A stretch of DNA of 64,000 nt from Macrotis lagotis (GCF_037893015.1 NC_133665.1:99557637-99621636), one strand, 5' to 3'; counted from the first letter of the stretch, positions 35,916 through 48,112 are shown. Translations and numbers: made by a program. Notes: generated by a model not told the origin, from the sequence alone.

Positions 35916-36139
35916 AGTCACAAGTTCTTGATTCAGAGTTCAGCACACAATATACATTGCTGTACTTTCCCCAGATTTCTTTCTCCAAAGGAGCCATGAG
36001 TATGATGCACAGAAACGTGGGCATAGGGGGTGATGAGATCAGTTGGAGACAAACTTTATAAATCTTTTGTTTGCATTGTAAAGGGAATCTTCCTTCATCA
36101 TCTAATTTAGGCTACACATGACCTTCAACTTGGACTGCA

Positions 36140-36440
36140 TTGCCTTTCTAGGGCAACCAGGAAGCACAGGTCCAGGAAGAGCACCTAAAAGAGACCCCTC
36201 CCCAAAAGGCAAAATCTCCAATGAGGGACTTGGATTACTCCCAGCTCACCACCCCCCTCCCATGGATTCTGGGAGAGAATTTAAGGGGAAGGAGAAAAGG
36301 AGCTCGTTCTCTTTGACCTTCCAGTCTCCTGCTGAATGCTGGCCAGCTAGCAATCCATGTGGTCTTCCCTTAAAACTCTTTCTAACTTTTCTATCCCCTT
36401 CTTAATATGCTATAACTTCCTTTAATAAATCTCTATTTTC
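36140..36440 (+). mobile_element. Probable retroviral LTR fragment (fossil)
   Basis: GGAGCTCGTTCTCTTTGACC, CCTGCTGAATGCTGGCC, TATGCTATAACTTCCTTTAATAAATC: a class-I-like LTR layout with a pyrimidine-rich R region and an AATAAA just before the end. It is incomplete, with no internal viral region nearby, and its right end meets an L1. The open frame across it is not a gene. Confidence 0.45.
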
Positions 36441-36626
36441 AGGGCAACAAAAATGTGCATACCCTTTGATCCACCAATACCACTATTGGGTCTATACCCT
36501 GAAGAGATCATGAAAGAGTAAAAATATCACTTGTACAAAAATATTCATAGTGGCCCTGTTTGTGGTGGCAAAGAATTGGAAATTAAGTAAATGTCCTTCA
36601 GTTGGGGAATGGCTTAACAAACTGTG

Positions 36627-36667
<41 letters not shown>

Positions 36668-37165
36668 ATATGCACATGTCATGGAACACTATTATTCTAT
36701 TAGAAACCAGTAGAGATGGGAATTCAGGGAAGCCTGGAAGGATTTGTATGAACTGATGCCAAGAAAGATGAGCAGAACCAGAAAAACACTGTACACCCTT
36801 AAGAGCAACATGGGGGTGATGACCAACCTTGATGGACTTGCTCATTCCATCAGTGCAACAATTAGGGACAATTTTAGGGTATCTGTGATGGAGAATACCA
36901 CCTGTATCTAGAGAAAGAATCATGGAGTTTGAACAAAGATCAAAGTCTATTACCTTTAATTTAGAGGGAAAAAAGTTATTATGTAATTGTGCTATTGCTT
37001 ATGCTTTATTTTTCTTCCTTAAGGATATGATTTCTTTCTCATCACATTCAACTTAGATCAGTGTATACCATGGAAACAATGTAAAGACTAACAGACTGAC
37101 TTCTGGGGGGGGGGGGAAAGATTAGGGGAAAACTGTAAAATTCAAAATAAATAAAATCTTAAAAA
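36441..37165 (+). mobile_element. L1 3' end, 5'-truncated
   Basis: GGGCAACAAAAATGTGCATA begins the ORF2-end block. It then runs through the 3'UTR (GTACACCCTTAAGAGCAACA) to AAAATAAATAAAATCTTAAA. An internal (AT)n expansion (36631-36664) lies where other copies have one ATAT. Confidence 0.85.
36631..36664. repeat. (AT)n microsatellite inside the L1 end
   Basis: About 17 AT units. Confidence 0.95.
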
Positions 37166-37935
37166 AAATATTTTTGGGGGGCAGAACCAAGATGGCAATA
37201 AGAAGGGATCAAGTCTTAGGCGCTCTCTGATAAAACTTGAAACTCAGAGGGGCAGCCCGCTAGAGCAAAAGAACATCAGCCTCCCAGAGGCAGCCCCAGG
37301 GCGCTGGGAGCCTCGGCTCACAGCAGCGGGGGAGTCTCCTGAGCTGCACCCCGGGGAGCACCGGGCACAAAGTGGGGGAACAGCGGGGGACCTCTGCCAG
37401 AGCAAGCACGTGGAGCCCAGCCATCAGGGCACACAGTGAGCAGCTTGGCAGCCCAGATCTGGAAACAGAAGCAGGCAGAGCTGGTAAGCAGGAGCCTCCA
37501 GGGCATGAGCCCATTGAGCTGAGGGAGGGGAGTGAAGAGAGAGGAGACTGCAGAGCTCTGTCCTCTGCCCCTGGAACAGGACTGTGGGGCTCTGACCACA
37601 TTCAGATCCTGATCCCAGTCTAGCCCCCCCCACCTCAGCCCCATGGCAGAGGGGGGAGCTTATGGTCATTCACAGACCAGGAGGTAGGACAGAGCCTCAC
37701 ACACTGAGGCCCTTGTGGGAGTGTCCCAAAAGCTCAGGAAGCACCCCAAAACCAGGCCCAGGAGGGGAAAGTGAGGAAGACCATTGAGAAATATCTTGCA
37801 TATGAACCCAAGAAGGATCAAAATACTCAGAGTCTGAAGATGAGGAAGCATAAGCTCCTGCATCTAAAGACTCCAAGAAAAACAGAAATTGGGCTCAGGC
37901 TATGACAAGAGCTCAAAAAAGACTTTGAAAATCAA

Positions 37936-38868
37936 ATGAGGGAGTTAGAAGAAAAACTGGGAAAAGAAAGGAGAGAGATGGAGGAAAAACATGAAAATGA
38001 AGTCAGCAGCTTAGTCAAGGAAATCCAAAAAAATGCTGAAGAAAACAGCATGCTAAAAACCAGCTTAGGTCAAATGGATAAAACAGTTCAAAAAGTTATT
38101 GAGGAGAAGAATGCCTTAAAAAGCAAAATTGGTCAGATGGAAAAAGAGATAAGAAAACTCTCTGAGAATAAATCCTTCAGACAAAGAATAGAATTCAGGG
38201 AGATTGATGAATTTACCAGAAATCAGGAATCAATACTTCAAAAGCAAAAAAATGAAAAATTAGAAGAAAATGTGAAATATCTCATTGAAAAAACAACTGA
38301 TATGGAAAACAGACTTAGGAAAGATAATTTTAAAATTATTGGAATATCTGAAAGTCATGATCAGGAAAAGAGCCTTGACATCATTTTCAAAGAATTACTA
38401 CAGGAAAACTGCCCTGATATTCTAGAAGCAGAGGTCAAAATAGAAATGGAGAGAATCCACCGATCCCCCCCCCAAGAAAGAGATCCAAAAAAAACAACCT
38501 CCAGGAATATTATAGCCAAGTTCCAGAACTCCCAAGTCGAAGAGAAAATATTACAAGCAGCCAGAAGAACATAGTTCAAATATCATGGAGCTGCAGTCAG
38601 GATCACACAGGACTTAGCAGCAACTACATTGGAAGCTTGTAGGGCTTGGAATATAATATACTGGAAGGCAAAAGAGCTTAGAATGCAGCCAAGAATGAAC
38701 TACCCAGCAAGGCTAAATGTCCTCTTCCAGGGAAAAAGATGGACTTTCAATGAACCAGGGGAATTTCAAATGTTCCTTTTGGAATGGCCAGAGCTGAACA
38801 GAAGGTTTGATCTTCAGATACAGGACTCAGGTGAAGCATGGAGATTGGAGGAGAGGGGGAAAATATGA
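37936..38868 (+). pseudogene. L1/HAL1 ORF1p, nearly intact
   Basis: 310 codons from an ATG, with a single in-frame stop at 38572-38574. The N-terminal half is a coiled coil (REMEEKHENEVSSLVKEIQK, LKSKIGQMEKEIRKL). The RRM-like centre reads KYLIEKTTDMENRLRKDNFK then IIGISES. The C-terminal domain includes IIAKFQNSQVEEKILQAARR and MNYPARLNVLFQGKRWTF. ORF1p is the RNA-binding chaperone of the L1 ribonucleoprotein. The GC-rich 5'UTR before it yields several overlapping false ORFs (37260-37669). Confidence 0.85.
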
Positions 38869-39349
38869 GGGACTTAATGATGGTGAATTGCATGTATTCC
38901 TGCATAGAAAAATGACACTGATAATACTCATATGAACCTTCTCAGTTAATAGAGCAGGTAGAGGGAGCTTTTATAGTTGAAGCACAGGAGAAAGCTGAAT
39001 TCAAAGATAAAATATGGTGTAAAAATGGAGTCAATAGAAAAAAAGGGAAATGTAATGGGAGAAAGAAAAAGGAGAGGGGGAATAGGCCAAGATATTTCAT
39101 ATAATAAGTTTTTTTTTTATTACAATGAGCTATTGCAATGATATGGAAGGGGGGAGGCAAGGGGGAATGAGGGAACCTTTGCTCTCATCAGAGGTGGCTA
39201 GGAGAGGAAACAGCTTATATATTCAATGGGGTATAGACATCTGGAGTAAAAAGGAGGGGGGGAGCAGGGGGAAGGGGTGGGGATGTGAATAAAGGAGGAG
39301 AGGATGGAACATGGGGGGGAGAGTGATCAGATAGAACACATTTTCTTTT

Positions 39350-39995
39350 TTACTTCTTGCAAGGGGCTGGGATTGGACCATAGGGCCAGGTAGATTCTGG
39401 TCCTAAGGGGTGGTATGGGGGCTCAGGGCTTCTTGGCTCCAGGACCAGGGATCTGTCTGCTGAGCCAGTCAACGACCCTACAGCAGAGTCAGAGTGAAAG
39501 GAGCGAGAAAATATAGTACATGGTAGTGGAGAAATAAGAAAGGAAGGAGTTGCGATCAGCAATGGCAACGTTGGAAAAATATGGAAATAACTTTTGGAAT
39601 GGACTTACCATATGCGATCCACCCATGACAGAGTTGTTGGTGTTGGAACAAAGACTGAAGCACATTTTTCATTATTATTATTTGGGGGAGGGTGCAGGGC
39701 AAATGGGGCTGGGTGGCCTGCCTGGGCCCACATAGCAGGGTGATCTTTGGGTGTCTGAGGCCGGATTTGGACCCAGGTGCTCCTGGCTCAAAGGCCAATG
39801 CTCTGCCACCCAGCCACCCCTACTATGATTACTATTTTATTTTATTTTGGGTCTTTTTTTTTCTTCTTTTTGGTTTTTGCAGGGCAGTGGGGATCGGGTA
39901 GCTTGCATGTCATGGGTCTACGGGGCTGGATGTGGGCTTGGGTACTGGTGGCTCCAGGGCTGGTGCTTCATCCATTGTGCCACCTGACCATACCT
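39350..39995 (-). repeat. Three diverged antisense SINE-like segments
   Basis: Pieces at about 39355-39475, 39690-39820 and 39872-39995. The middle one follows the antisense SINE consensus (GTGTCTGAGGCCGGATTTGG, CTGCCACCCAGCCACCCC) but with many A-to-G changes on this strand (TTAAGTGG to CTGGGTGG, GAACCC to GGACCC, GTACTCC to GTGCTCC). The other two are more decayed. Confidence 0.6.
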
Positions 39996-40175
39996 ACAAT
40001 TATTACTATTTTTTTTATTTTAATTTTTTTCTCTCCCCTTTACTTTATCACCCAAGCAAGTCTATATTCATGGGGGGAGGGGCATTTTGTTTACTCTCAA
40101 ACAAGAATATTTTATTAATGTAAAAAAAATTCATACAAAATGAGAATTAAAAAATAAAAATGTTCATCAGAAAAA

Positions 40176-40738
40176 AAAAGAAAAAATATTTTCTTTCCAA
40201 AACCTGCATTCCTGAGTCTGAGTCGTGATTCCTCACAGGCCAGAACTGAACCCAAGAAACAAATCAGTAACTACAAGACTATCTTGGCTTTGAATCTCAG
40301 GTTATAATATATAGGTTAATACTTACAAAGGTACACACACACACACACACACATATGTCTTGTACCATTTTGCTTCCACGCATGCCTACAATGATTTGCT
40401 CATGTTAAAAAAAAAAAGCTGTTGGTCTATTCAGATCTTCAGATAACTGAAATCTCTTCAATCTTTGGTATGTTGTGCTCTCTGGATATTTTCTATTGTG
40501 GAGATGGAAGGACTTAATTCAAAGCTATTACTCTTAGCCAGGGGGTTGATTCAACTTCCACAATGTCTCTCAAAGCCTTTTTACCAGGCTACCCCTACCA
40601 TGATTCAAGTTCTCCTCACCTCTTCACAAAGTTTTATGTTCTGGAGATCTTCTTTGGCTCCATTTATGATTCTCCAGGCTTCAATATCCATATAAAAAAA
40701 ACACCAAATTATGACAACTCTGAAGTTATACCTCAGGC
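40176..40738. other. Gene-free stretch
   Basis: No gene recognised. It contains (CA)n at 40332-40352. Confidence 0.4.
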
Positions 40739-40945
40739 ACATCAGTTTGACAAAGATAACAAAAAGGAAAATGACAGTTGTTGGAAGGAATAAAGGACAG
40801 AGAAAAGAAGATACTGTTGGTGAACTTGTAAATTGTTTCTGCCATTTTGGAAAGCAATTCAGAAAGGCACTTAAATAACAATTATTAAAGTAACATTGCC
40901 ATTGACCCAATATTAATACTATATATACTCCAAAGAGACTTTTTT
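40739..40945 (+). mobile_element. Old L1 ORF2-end fragment
   Basis: CTGTTGGTGAACTTGTAAATT, TTTTGGAAAGCAATTCAGAA and GCCATTGACCCAATATTAAT follow the L1 ORF2 end order (TGTTGGTGGAGC, GGAGAGCTATTTGGAA, CCTTTGACCCAGCAATACC) with heavy divergence. Confidence 0.6.
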
Positions 40946-41105
40946 CAAAAGAGGAAAAGATCTCTATGTGGCAGGTGAGAAAAAGGAAATCATCAAAGAT
41001 GATTCTGAGATTATAAGTAGTTCTCAATTTTTTCCTCACTTTTCTTTTTCTCTCATCTTACCTTTTTCCTTTCCTTTGTTTCTCCTTGATCCTCTTTTTC
41101 TTCTC

Positions 41106-41141
<36 letters not shown>

Positions 41142-41350
41142 AATGACTGGTTCTCCCTCTCTTAGCCACATTGGAAGTACATTGGCCATTCATGGGTATG
41201 GAAGATCTTTTTCCTTGTCTCATCCTAGGCAACAGTCTTCAATCTTAGGTACTTGCCACAGAAGCAGGACTATAGGGTATGCCCCAATGCCCAACCCTTT
41301 AGGGAACATGCAGCCTTTTTTCATCAGTATAAACTTCTATGGGTGTATAT

Positions 41351-41395
<45 letters not shown>
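41106..41395. repeat. (TC)n and (CA)n microsatellites
   Basis: (TC)n at 41106-41139 and (CATA)n/(CA)n at 41352-41395. The ORFs over them (THTHTH-type) are artefacts. Confidence 0.9.
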
Positions 41396-41398
<3 letters not shown>

Positions 41399-41799
41399 CC
41401 TTTTCATGCTACCCATATAGTAGTTTTTTTGGTGCTTCCCAGTAAATTGTTAGTAGTGATGGTAGTGATGTTGCTGGTATTTGTGGGTGTGTGGGTGTTC
41501 TTGACATTAGTGCCTGAAATAATTTCCCAAAGTAGGTTTTCTCTACCATCCTGAATAGAATTGCTTTACCAGCAATTTGCTAGCAGAGGGAAATAGTCAT
41601 CTCTTTAAAGGCAACTACCAGGATGGTACTGACATTGCTCCTCCTAGCTTTCCTGTAGCTGGGAAGAGCAGGCCAGAGCTCCTTTATCTTGGTCTTCCCT
41701 GTATCCCAAATCCCATTCTAGATTCTTCCTTGTGCATCAGTTGTGCTTACCTCTAGCATACAGAAGCTTGCCCAGTGATCAGAAACATCTCCCTTTGCA

Positions 41800-42720
41800 T
41801 CTTCCAAGAACATTTTCAATCTCAAAATATTAAAAGTAAATTTCACAGATGGCTGGTCTCCTCTTGCCCTTCTCCTAAATTCCCCCTAGTCCTAGAAATT
41901 CCTTTACTCAACCACATACTGTCTCCCATGTCTAGAACTCTATCTCTAACTGGGAAAGATCCTTTCTTCTTTTCCAGGCCAACTGGCATATTTTCCCTTA
42001 TCAACTTAGCTCCAAGTGAGCTTTCCCCACTCAAATTTTCATAATCTGGCTCTCTTCTTTACTTCCATCCCATTCTACCTTGTACCATATTTGGCATTAA
42101 AGTATAATATCCTTGCAAAAAGAGATTGTTTTGTTCATTGTCTTCAATTGCAAGCATGTGATACTGTTCAGCCATTTCAGTCACGACTCTATTCATGGTT
42201 TTTTTTGGCAAAAATGTTGGCATGATTTGCCATTTCAGTCTCCAGTTTATTTTACAGATGAGGACCTGAGGCAAACAGGATGAAGTGATTTGCTCTGGGT
42301 CATACAGCTAGTAAATGGCTGAAGTCAAATTTGAACTCAAGAAAATGAATCTTCCTGATTCCAAGTTCAGGGCTTTAACCACTGCACTCACTACCTAGCT
42401 ACCCTTATTTGCATATAGCAGGCACTTAATAAATATTTGAAGATTAAATGACTGTGCTCAAGTCATATTCCTATTAGACTGTCAGTTCCTGGAGGGCAGA
42501 ATTTGAGTACTCTAAACACAACTCCTTTGTTCATTCTAAGATCAAGTATGATCATGTCACTGACCTACCCCCCCGCCCCCACTTCAACAACATAAGTATA
42601 ACTGCTGTTTGTTATTTAAAGCCCTTCATAACCTGGCCTTGACCTACCTTAGAAATCTTTAAACCACACTCCTTTCTATGAACTCTTGGGTCAAAGCTAC
42701 AGTGGTCAATCCAGTCTATG
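41800..42720 (+). mobile_element. L2 fragments, sense, interrupted by a SINE
   Basis: GCTGGTCTCCTCTTGCCCTT and ATAATCTGGCTCTCTTCTTT lead, after a SINE, to the L2 3' terminus GCAGGCACTTAATAAATATT (42418-42437). A second sense piece follows (42535-42720: GATCATGTCACTGACC, AAAGCCCTTCATAACCTGGC). Confidence 0.6.
42160..42405 (-). repeat. MAR1-type SINE, antisense
   Basis: ATTTCAGTCACGACTCTATT, TTTTTGGCAAAAATGTTGG, CCAGTTTATTTTACAGATGA, then AACCACTGCACTCACTACCT: the antisense form of the family at 17063. Confidence 0.75.
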
Positions 42721-42729
42721 CAATGAACA

Positions 42730-43830
42730 TTCATGAAGCACTGTCTATGTATAACAGACTGTGTTCAATATTGGGGATGTTAAGATGAAATAACAAATAT
42801 GAGCATTATCAAATCTCTCCCCCACTAGGTATTCCAAAAGGCAGAGAGGTAAAGAGAAAACGACATATTCCAGACTTATAGGTCAGGAAGATTGGAGTCA
42901 GTTTGACAGGTACTTAAATATCAGAGTTTATGTTTGCTCTTAGAGATAAATAGGAAATCAGATTACTGAGTAGTGGAGTGAGTGGTTACTATCTGTTTTA
43001 GGAAAATCACTTTTGCAGATGTGGAGGATAGATTAGAGACGGGAGAGATTTGAGCCAGGAGGTCCAGGTGAGATGTGATGAGGGTCTGAACTAGACTGGT
43101 GACTTTATGAGTAAGAGACAAGGGAATGTGTACAAGAGAGGCTGTGATGGTAGAATCAACAAGATTTGGCAATTGATTGGATTTGTGAGGTGAAGGAGAA
43201 GGAAAAGTTAAGGATGATTCTTCAAGTTCTGAACCTGGGTTATGTTAGAGATGCCCTAGAAAGAAATAAAAGAATTTGACACAGGGGTGGGCTTTAGGAC
43301 AGAGATAAGTTTTATTTTAGATACATTGAGTTTGGAATGCCTGTAGAACATCCAATTCTAAATATTTGGTAGGTAATTGATGATTTGGGACTGGAGCTCA
43401 GGAAAGATAAAAAGAGCTAAACATAAAGAACTGGGAGACATTTGTATAGAAATAATTATATTTAATTAATTTAACTTAAAATTACTTATTAAGTTTTTTA
43501 ATAAGGCAATGGGGTTAAGTGACTTGCCCAAGGTCACACCACTAGGTAATTATAAAGTGTCTGCTGCTGGATTTGAACTCAGATCCTCCTTACTTCAGGG
43601 CCGGTGCTCTATCCACCTAGCTGCCCCAATTTAAAACAAATTAATTAAATAAGCCAATAAGTTAATCAAATGAGTGTACAGAAAGTGGGCTCAGGGCAGA
43701 ATCTTGGGTACAACTGTTAAAAGTCATGACAGCAAAAGAAATTGAGATGAGATGAGAAAAGCAGGAAGAGAAACAGAAGAAGGGAGTGAGGAGAGTATAT
43801 CCAGAAATACCTCCAAACACTGCAGTCAGT
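42730..43830 (-). mobile_element. L2 fragment, antisense, interrupted by a SINE
   Basis: From the antisense 3' end (ATGAACATTCATGAAGCACT) through GGAAAATCACTTTTGCAGAT, GATGAGGGTCTGAACTAGAC, GTAGAATCAACAAGATTTGG and CATTGAGTTTGGAATGCCTG to 43640-43830. On the reverse strand this is the L2 RT-to-3'UTR part, long decayed. Confidence 0.65.
43493..43627 (-). repeat. tRNA-like marsupial SINE inside L2
   Basis: Antisense copy from AAGGCAATGGGGTTAAGTGA to GCTCTATCCACCTAGCTGCC, slightly diverged. The flanks are AT-rich and TTAATTAA-like. Confidence 0.85.
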
Positions 43831-44267
43831 GAAAACCACTAGAGAAATATGACTGTAGATATACTTACCAAAGGTTTCCTGGATTGCATCAAGCTGAATT
43901 CACTCTTCCATTCTCTGAGTCCTGTGCTTCTGTGATCTGATGCCCAGGTTATGTGTTTACAAAGTTGGGGGAAGTGAAGTGAGACACATAATTAAACAAT
44001 GAAGTCTTCTAGAATCAGTGATTATGTTGAGTTGCTCCACTCAGTAAACAATGATTTTACTTGGCTAAAGGCTAGAAGAGCCAGTGAAGTTTAAATGTAG
44101 AGAAGTCCTGACCTAGGAAGGAGACTATTGGAATCAGAATATTATGACTGAAACTGTCCATCATTTACTCACCTGTACACATCCTTTTAGAAGATTCAGA
44201 TCCTTCCCTCCAAAATAAAAATCTCCTATAACATAGAGAGATGAGAGGAGAGATAGAAAGCAAGGGA

Positions 44268-44400
44268 GAGCAGCATGGTATGGTGGGTAGAGAGCTGGCC
44301 TTGGAGTCAGAACGTCTGAAATTCAAGTCTCACCTCTGATAACACTCACACTGTGCGACTCTAGACAGGTTGCTTAAAATCTGTGCTCAAGGTAACTTTC
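44268..44400 (+). repeat. MIR-like SINE
   Basis: GCATGGTATGGTGGGTAGAG, GGCCTTGGAGTCAGAACG, CACACTGTGCGACTCTAGAC. Old copy near the presumed end of the KLHL18 transcript. Confidence 0.65.
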
Positions 44401-44559
44401 TAAGATGTTGAATTTTAGAGGACATGCCAGGGTTACAGAGAGGGTGCATTCCTGCACAGTCTCTGACCCCTGTAATAGAGGATTCACAACCTAAAATTCC
44501 AACTTGTTTTCCCCCTCCCTGCAACCCTTGTAGGTGAGCCAGCAAAAGGAAAAGAAGGT

Positions 44560-47500
44560 AATGGAATTGTTTTGCTTCTTTATTTTCTCTTTGGTTTTTC
44601 AACATAAAAAGACATGCATTCTGTAAAATAAAAAGAAAACCAAACTGCAGGAGGAAATTAGGTTCAATAGTGGATTAGTCCTTTCTGGTCAGGTTTTGTT
44701 GTCAGATTGAAAGGCTGGTCTATAGCGCCCATTGCTAACACTCATTGACCAGAGGAATCTGGGTGTACTGATTTCAGAGATAAAGTGGGAGAAAAGCACA
44801 ATTGAACAGTAAGTACTCAATTTAGCCTGAAATCATCATGGTCCTTTACTCACTTCCAGGAAAAATGGGAAGCCCAACGGAGTTTTCATTCACAGAAACT
44901 TGATGTGGTCAATGATCTGATTTCATAATCCACTGACCAACTCAGTCCTGTTAAAACTAAATGGATGAGGTTTCCTGGGGACATCCTCTTCTTTAACAGT
45001 GTCAATGTGACTGATTTAAACCACCAAGAATCAGGCTGGAATGGCTACCATGAGATCAGTCTAGCTTTCAGACTCAATACTTCTGAATGGCAGTGTAGCT
45101 GATTTTAAAGTATGAAAAGACACTCCCATGGTCACCTCTACTCAGGAGTAGAATTAAGCCAATGACTTGGACTTTCATTCATTTAAATCATGACTACCAG
45201 AGTTTTAGGTTAGCAAACACTGATTTAGGGACTAGAATTCAGCCATTAATGGAGAAACTAGAATCTGGAACGAAACTGGACCCAAGTATGTTTCATCCAA
45301 GGTTGTTCAGTATATCTTGGACTTGGTTAGTTAGAAATATACAAGTACTATGGATAATTAATGGTGATATATTTTAGGATAATAAGTTCAAAAGTTACAA
45401 GGGAAATATTTGCTAAAAAAGAACAAACCCCAAAATTATAAATGTTGACAATCTTTGTTACAAAATGAAAAAACTGACTTTTAGTCTCTTTTGTAATGTA
45501 TCCAGTGTAAACAAAATATAAGATAACAGTGCTACTAGCCAAAGCAATTTCTCACTGATAGGGATTTTTAAAAAACCCCCAAAACCTGAGTACCACAACT
45601 TGTGTTTAATCACAGTAAGCCTTAAAATTAAACAAAAACTCTATATTTTATTCCTCATAGCAAAGACCCAGTCCATAAATTTTTTTAGAATGGTTATTTC
45701 CTCTAAAGATGAGGGATACGGGCAAGAAAATAGGATCTTATATGGGATAAACCTCTAAACCAAACCCAAAGTAGAACATGGGTCTGGTGTAGATTATCAG
45801 TTGGGAAAGGAGAAGAATCCAATTAAAGACTCTCTAAAGGAAGAGCTAGGACTCAAGGTATATGGGTTTGAATACTATAAGACCTTGGGCAAATCACCTA
45901 ATTTTTTTGGACCTTGGAATAAAATAAATAAGTTGGATTTGGATGACCTCTGTATTGTCCTTTCCAGTTCTATGACTATTCCAGTATGGTTCTCTAACTC
46001 TATCAGGTCCAGACAATGACCACCTTCCCACCTAGTCTTCAAGGATAAGGTGCCACTTCTCCCTCCATTGCTTTCTAGCAGAACATTTTTTTAAAAAATA
46101 AAATCAATTTTGACATCAGAAGTGGAAGGAAGGGGCGGCTAGGTGGCGCAGTGGATAAAGCACCGGCCCTGGAGTCAGGAGTACCTGGGTTCAAATTTGG
46201 TCTCAGACACTTAATAATTACCTAGCTGTGTGGCCCTGGGCAAGCCACTTAATCCCATTTGCCTTGCAAAAACCTAAAAAAAAAAAAGTTGAAGGAAAAG
46301 TCCATTATACACACACTTACAAGTCTCATTTTATTTTCCCAACTTGTTCTGGCTCTGTTACAAAAGACAGTGGGAGAGAGAAAGCCTTTGACTCCCCAGC
46401 AAGTCCCAGAAATAACCAGAGGGTTCTACTTCCCTCCTATAGTAAAAATCCTTTAAGAAACAATGTCAGCAGTCTGCAGGCTGCTCTCTTGTTCATAAAC
46501 TCACTTTATGAGGCTGTTGGCAGTAATGGAAACACAGAGAAATACAGAATTTAGAGGTGAAAGAAGGGTATGTTTCTTTAAAGATTCTGTTCTGCATGCC
46601 ATATACCTGCCTTGCATAAACCCAAATGGTCTGCATTACTGGTCTGCCAAGGACATTAAAAAAAAAAAAAAGACAAAGCCTTGGAATGATAGACCAGTTG
46701 GAAGCACAGCAGACCCACTGGCAAGCTGAGTGTACTAAAATTCAGTTGGCCAGTAGTTGGTAGGAAGTGTCCAAGTTCCGGAGTGTTAGAGCTACCACAG
46801 AGTCACTGATGTACACATCAGGAAAGGGACAAAAGCAGGAACTAAGACCTAAAAAGTGAGGGTCATAGACAGATCTGCCATTTTCCTGATGATCAGAAGG
46901 AAAAAGTGGAGAAATTGGATAAAAACAAGAGCTGTGAGTCCATCCTTAGAGAATATGAAGCAATAAAAGGACCTATGAGCCCTGGCTGACTTCTTGGGAG
47001 CACCAAGAAAAGTGACTGATGGCTGAGCATCTAGCAAAAGGTTCCAGACCTGCTGCACCTATGATTAAAAACCTCGGTCTATTTGTTGCACGATTCCCCC
47101 CAACATGCTACCCATCCAGTCCAATGACAGATTTAAATTTCTCAAATTCAAATGTCTGCCATTGATACTGGAACAGATCATAAACTAATGCTTGGTACAG
47201 TATAGGCCAAAGCCCAGCTTGGACTCTATGCACATACCAAGAGAAAATTGGTCAGATTTCACAACTGCATAAGTGCATCTCTTTGAATGTTTGGCAGTTT
47301 TCTATTTTATACAAAAGTTTGCTGCATGTATTTTTTAAGCATTTTTTTTCCTGCAACCCCGCCCCCTGCAATGGTTCAATTTTTAAAATTCTGTTTTCTT
47401 CCCAAAATGAGGGGGAAAAGTTCATATTCTTCAGTATCGATTTCAAATGTCCTTGTTTTATCCAAATCAAGATGAAAAACCACATTCAAATCCCAAAGTA

Positions 47501-48112
47501 AAACATGAGAAAAACCCATCAGTTTCCCCTCATATGTATCTGCACGGATATAATCCTCTGAGTTCTACTCTATCATAGAAGGAACAGGAATTTTTTTCAA
47601 CAGACAAGCTGCCACCATTAAATATACTGCACTGACATTAGGGTCATTTGCCCTGAACACACAAGAGTGTGCACCTTCTTTCGAGCACAGACCCACTGAC
47701 ATTACACAGGGCTAGGCCACTGCAGCTGCTCCATAGAAAATCCCCCACACACTGTGGCTGGAAAATGGCCAGACATAGATAAATGCTGGACATGAAGCCT
47801 AAAGAGGAAGGACTAGGGGCCCACTTGGGCAAGTTGGAGTGAGAGAGATGGATCAGCTACTGAGGAGGGTACTGCACCATGAGATGGCAAGCCTCAGAAG
47901 GCCCCAATGATGACGGCTTCATGTTGTGCGTTTCAGTGATAATGGCCTGTCTGGCCAGAGGGCCATGTGGTGATGACTTAAGCACCTGGAAAACTGTACC
48001 TCCTGTGATTTCACATTATACCCCTTAGGTGATGTGCTGCTTCTTCCCAGGATTGTCACTTAAAGGATAAACTCATGGTTTGAACCCCACCCCACATGTC
48101 CCACTTCCTGCT
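44560..48112 (-). other. KLHL18: Probable KLHL18 3'UTR
   Basis: Low-repeat sequence directly after the KLHL18 stop. A minus-strand AATAAA lies at 44579-44584, a second candidate at about 45648-45653. The length (about 3.5 kb if the distal site is used) is plausible for this gene. It contains an antisense-to-gene SINE and a MIR-like piece at 45840-45985. No coding signal. Extent is inferred. Confidence 0.45.
46132..46287 (+). repeat. tRNA-like marsupial SINE in the presumed KLHL18 3'UTR
   Basis: GGGCGGCTAGGTGGCGCAG to CATTTGCCTTGCAAAAACCT plus an A-tail. A flanking AGTGGAAGGA/AGTTGAAGGA near-duplicate is the likely target site. Confidence 0.9.

Larger units (their letters stand above)
37176..40175 (+). 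mobile_element. Half-L1-like element, copy 2, with 5'UTR, ORF1 and ORF2-less tail
   Basis: It starts GGCAGAACCAAGATGGC, the standard start of marsupial L1. A GC-rich 5'UTR (37176-37935) precedes ORF1 (37936-38868). Then 1.3 kb of purine-rich spacer and 3' tail follow with no ORF2. Spacer landmarks match copy 1 (GAATTGCATGTATTCCTGCA, GCGATCCACCCATGACAGAG). Three diverged antisense SINE-like pieces interrupt the tail. It ends in an A-rich stretch. The lack of ORF2 between matching flanks resembles eutherian HAL1 elements, which depend on L1 enzymes. Confidence 0.7.

Noticed and set aside
36118-36405. Open frame of 95 codons
   Set aside because: It lies across an LTR-like segment and continues no known protein.
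37260-37669. Several overlapping open frames on both strands
   Set aside because: They lie in the GC-rich 5'UTR of an L1-derived element and carry no domain. Open frames there follow from base composition.
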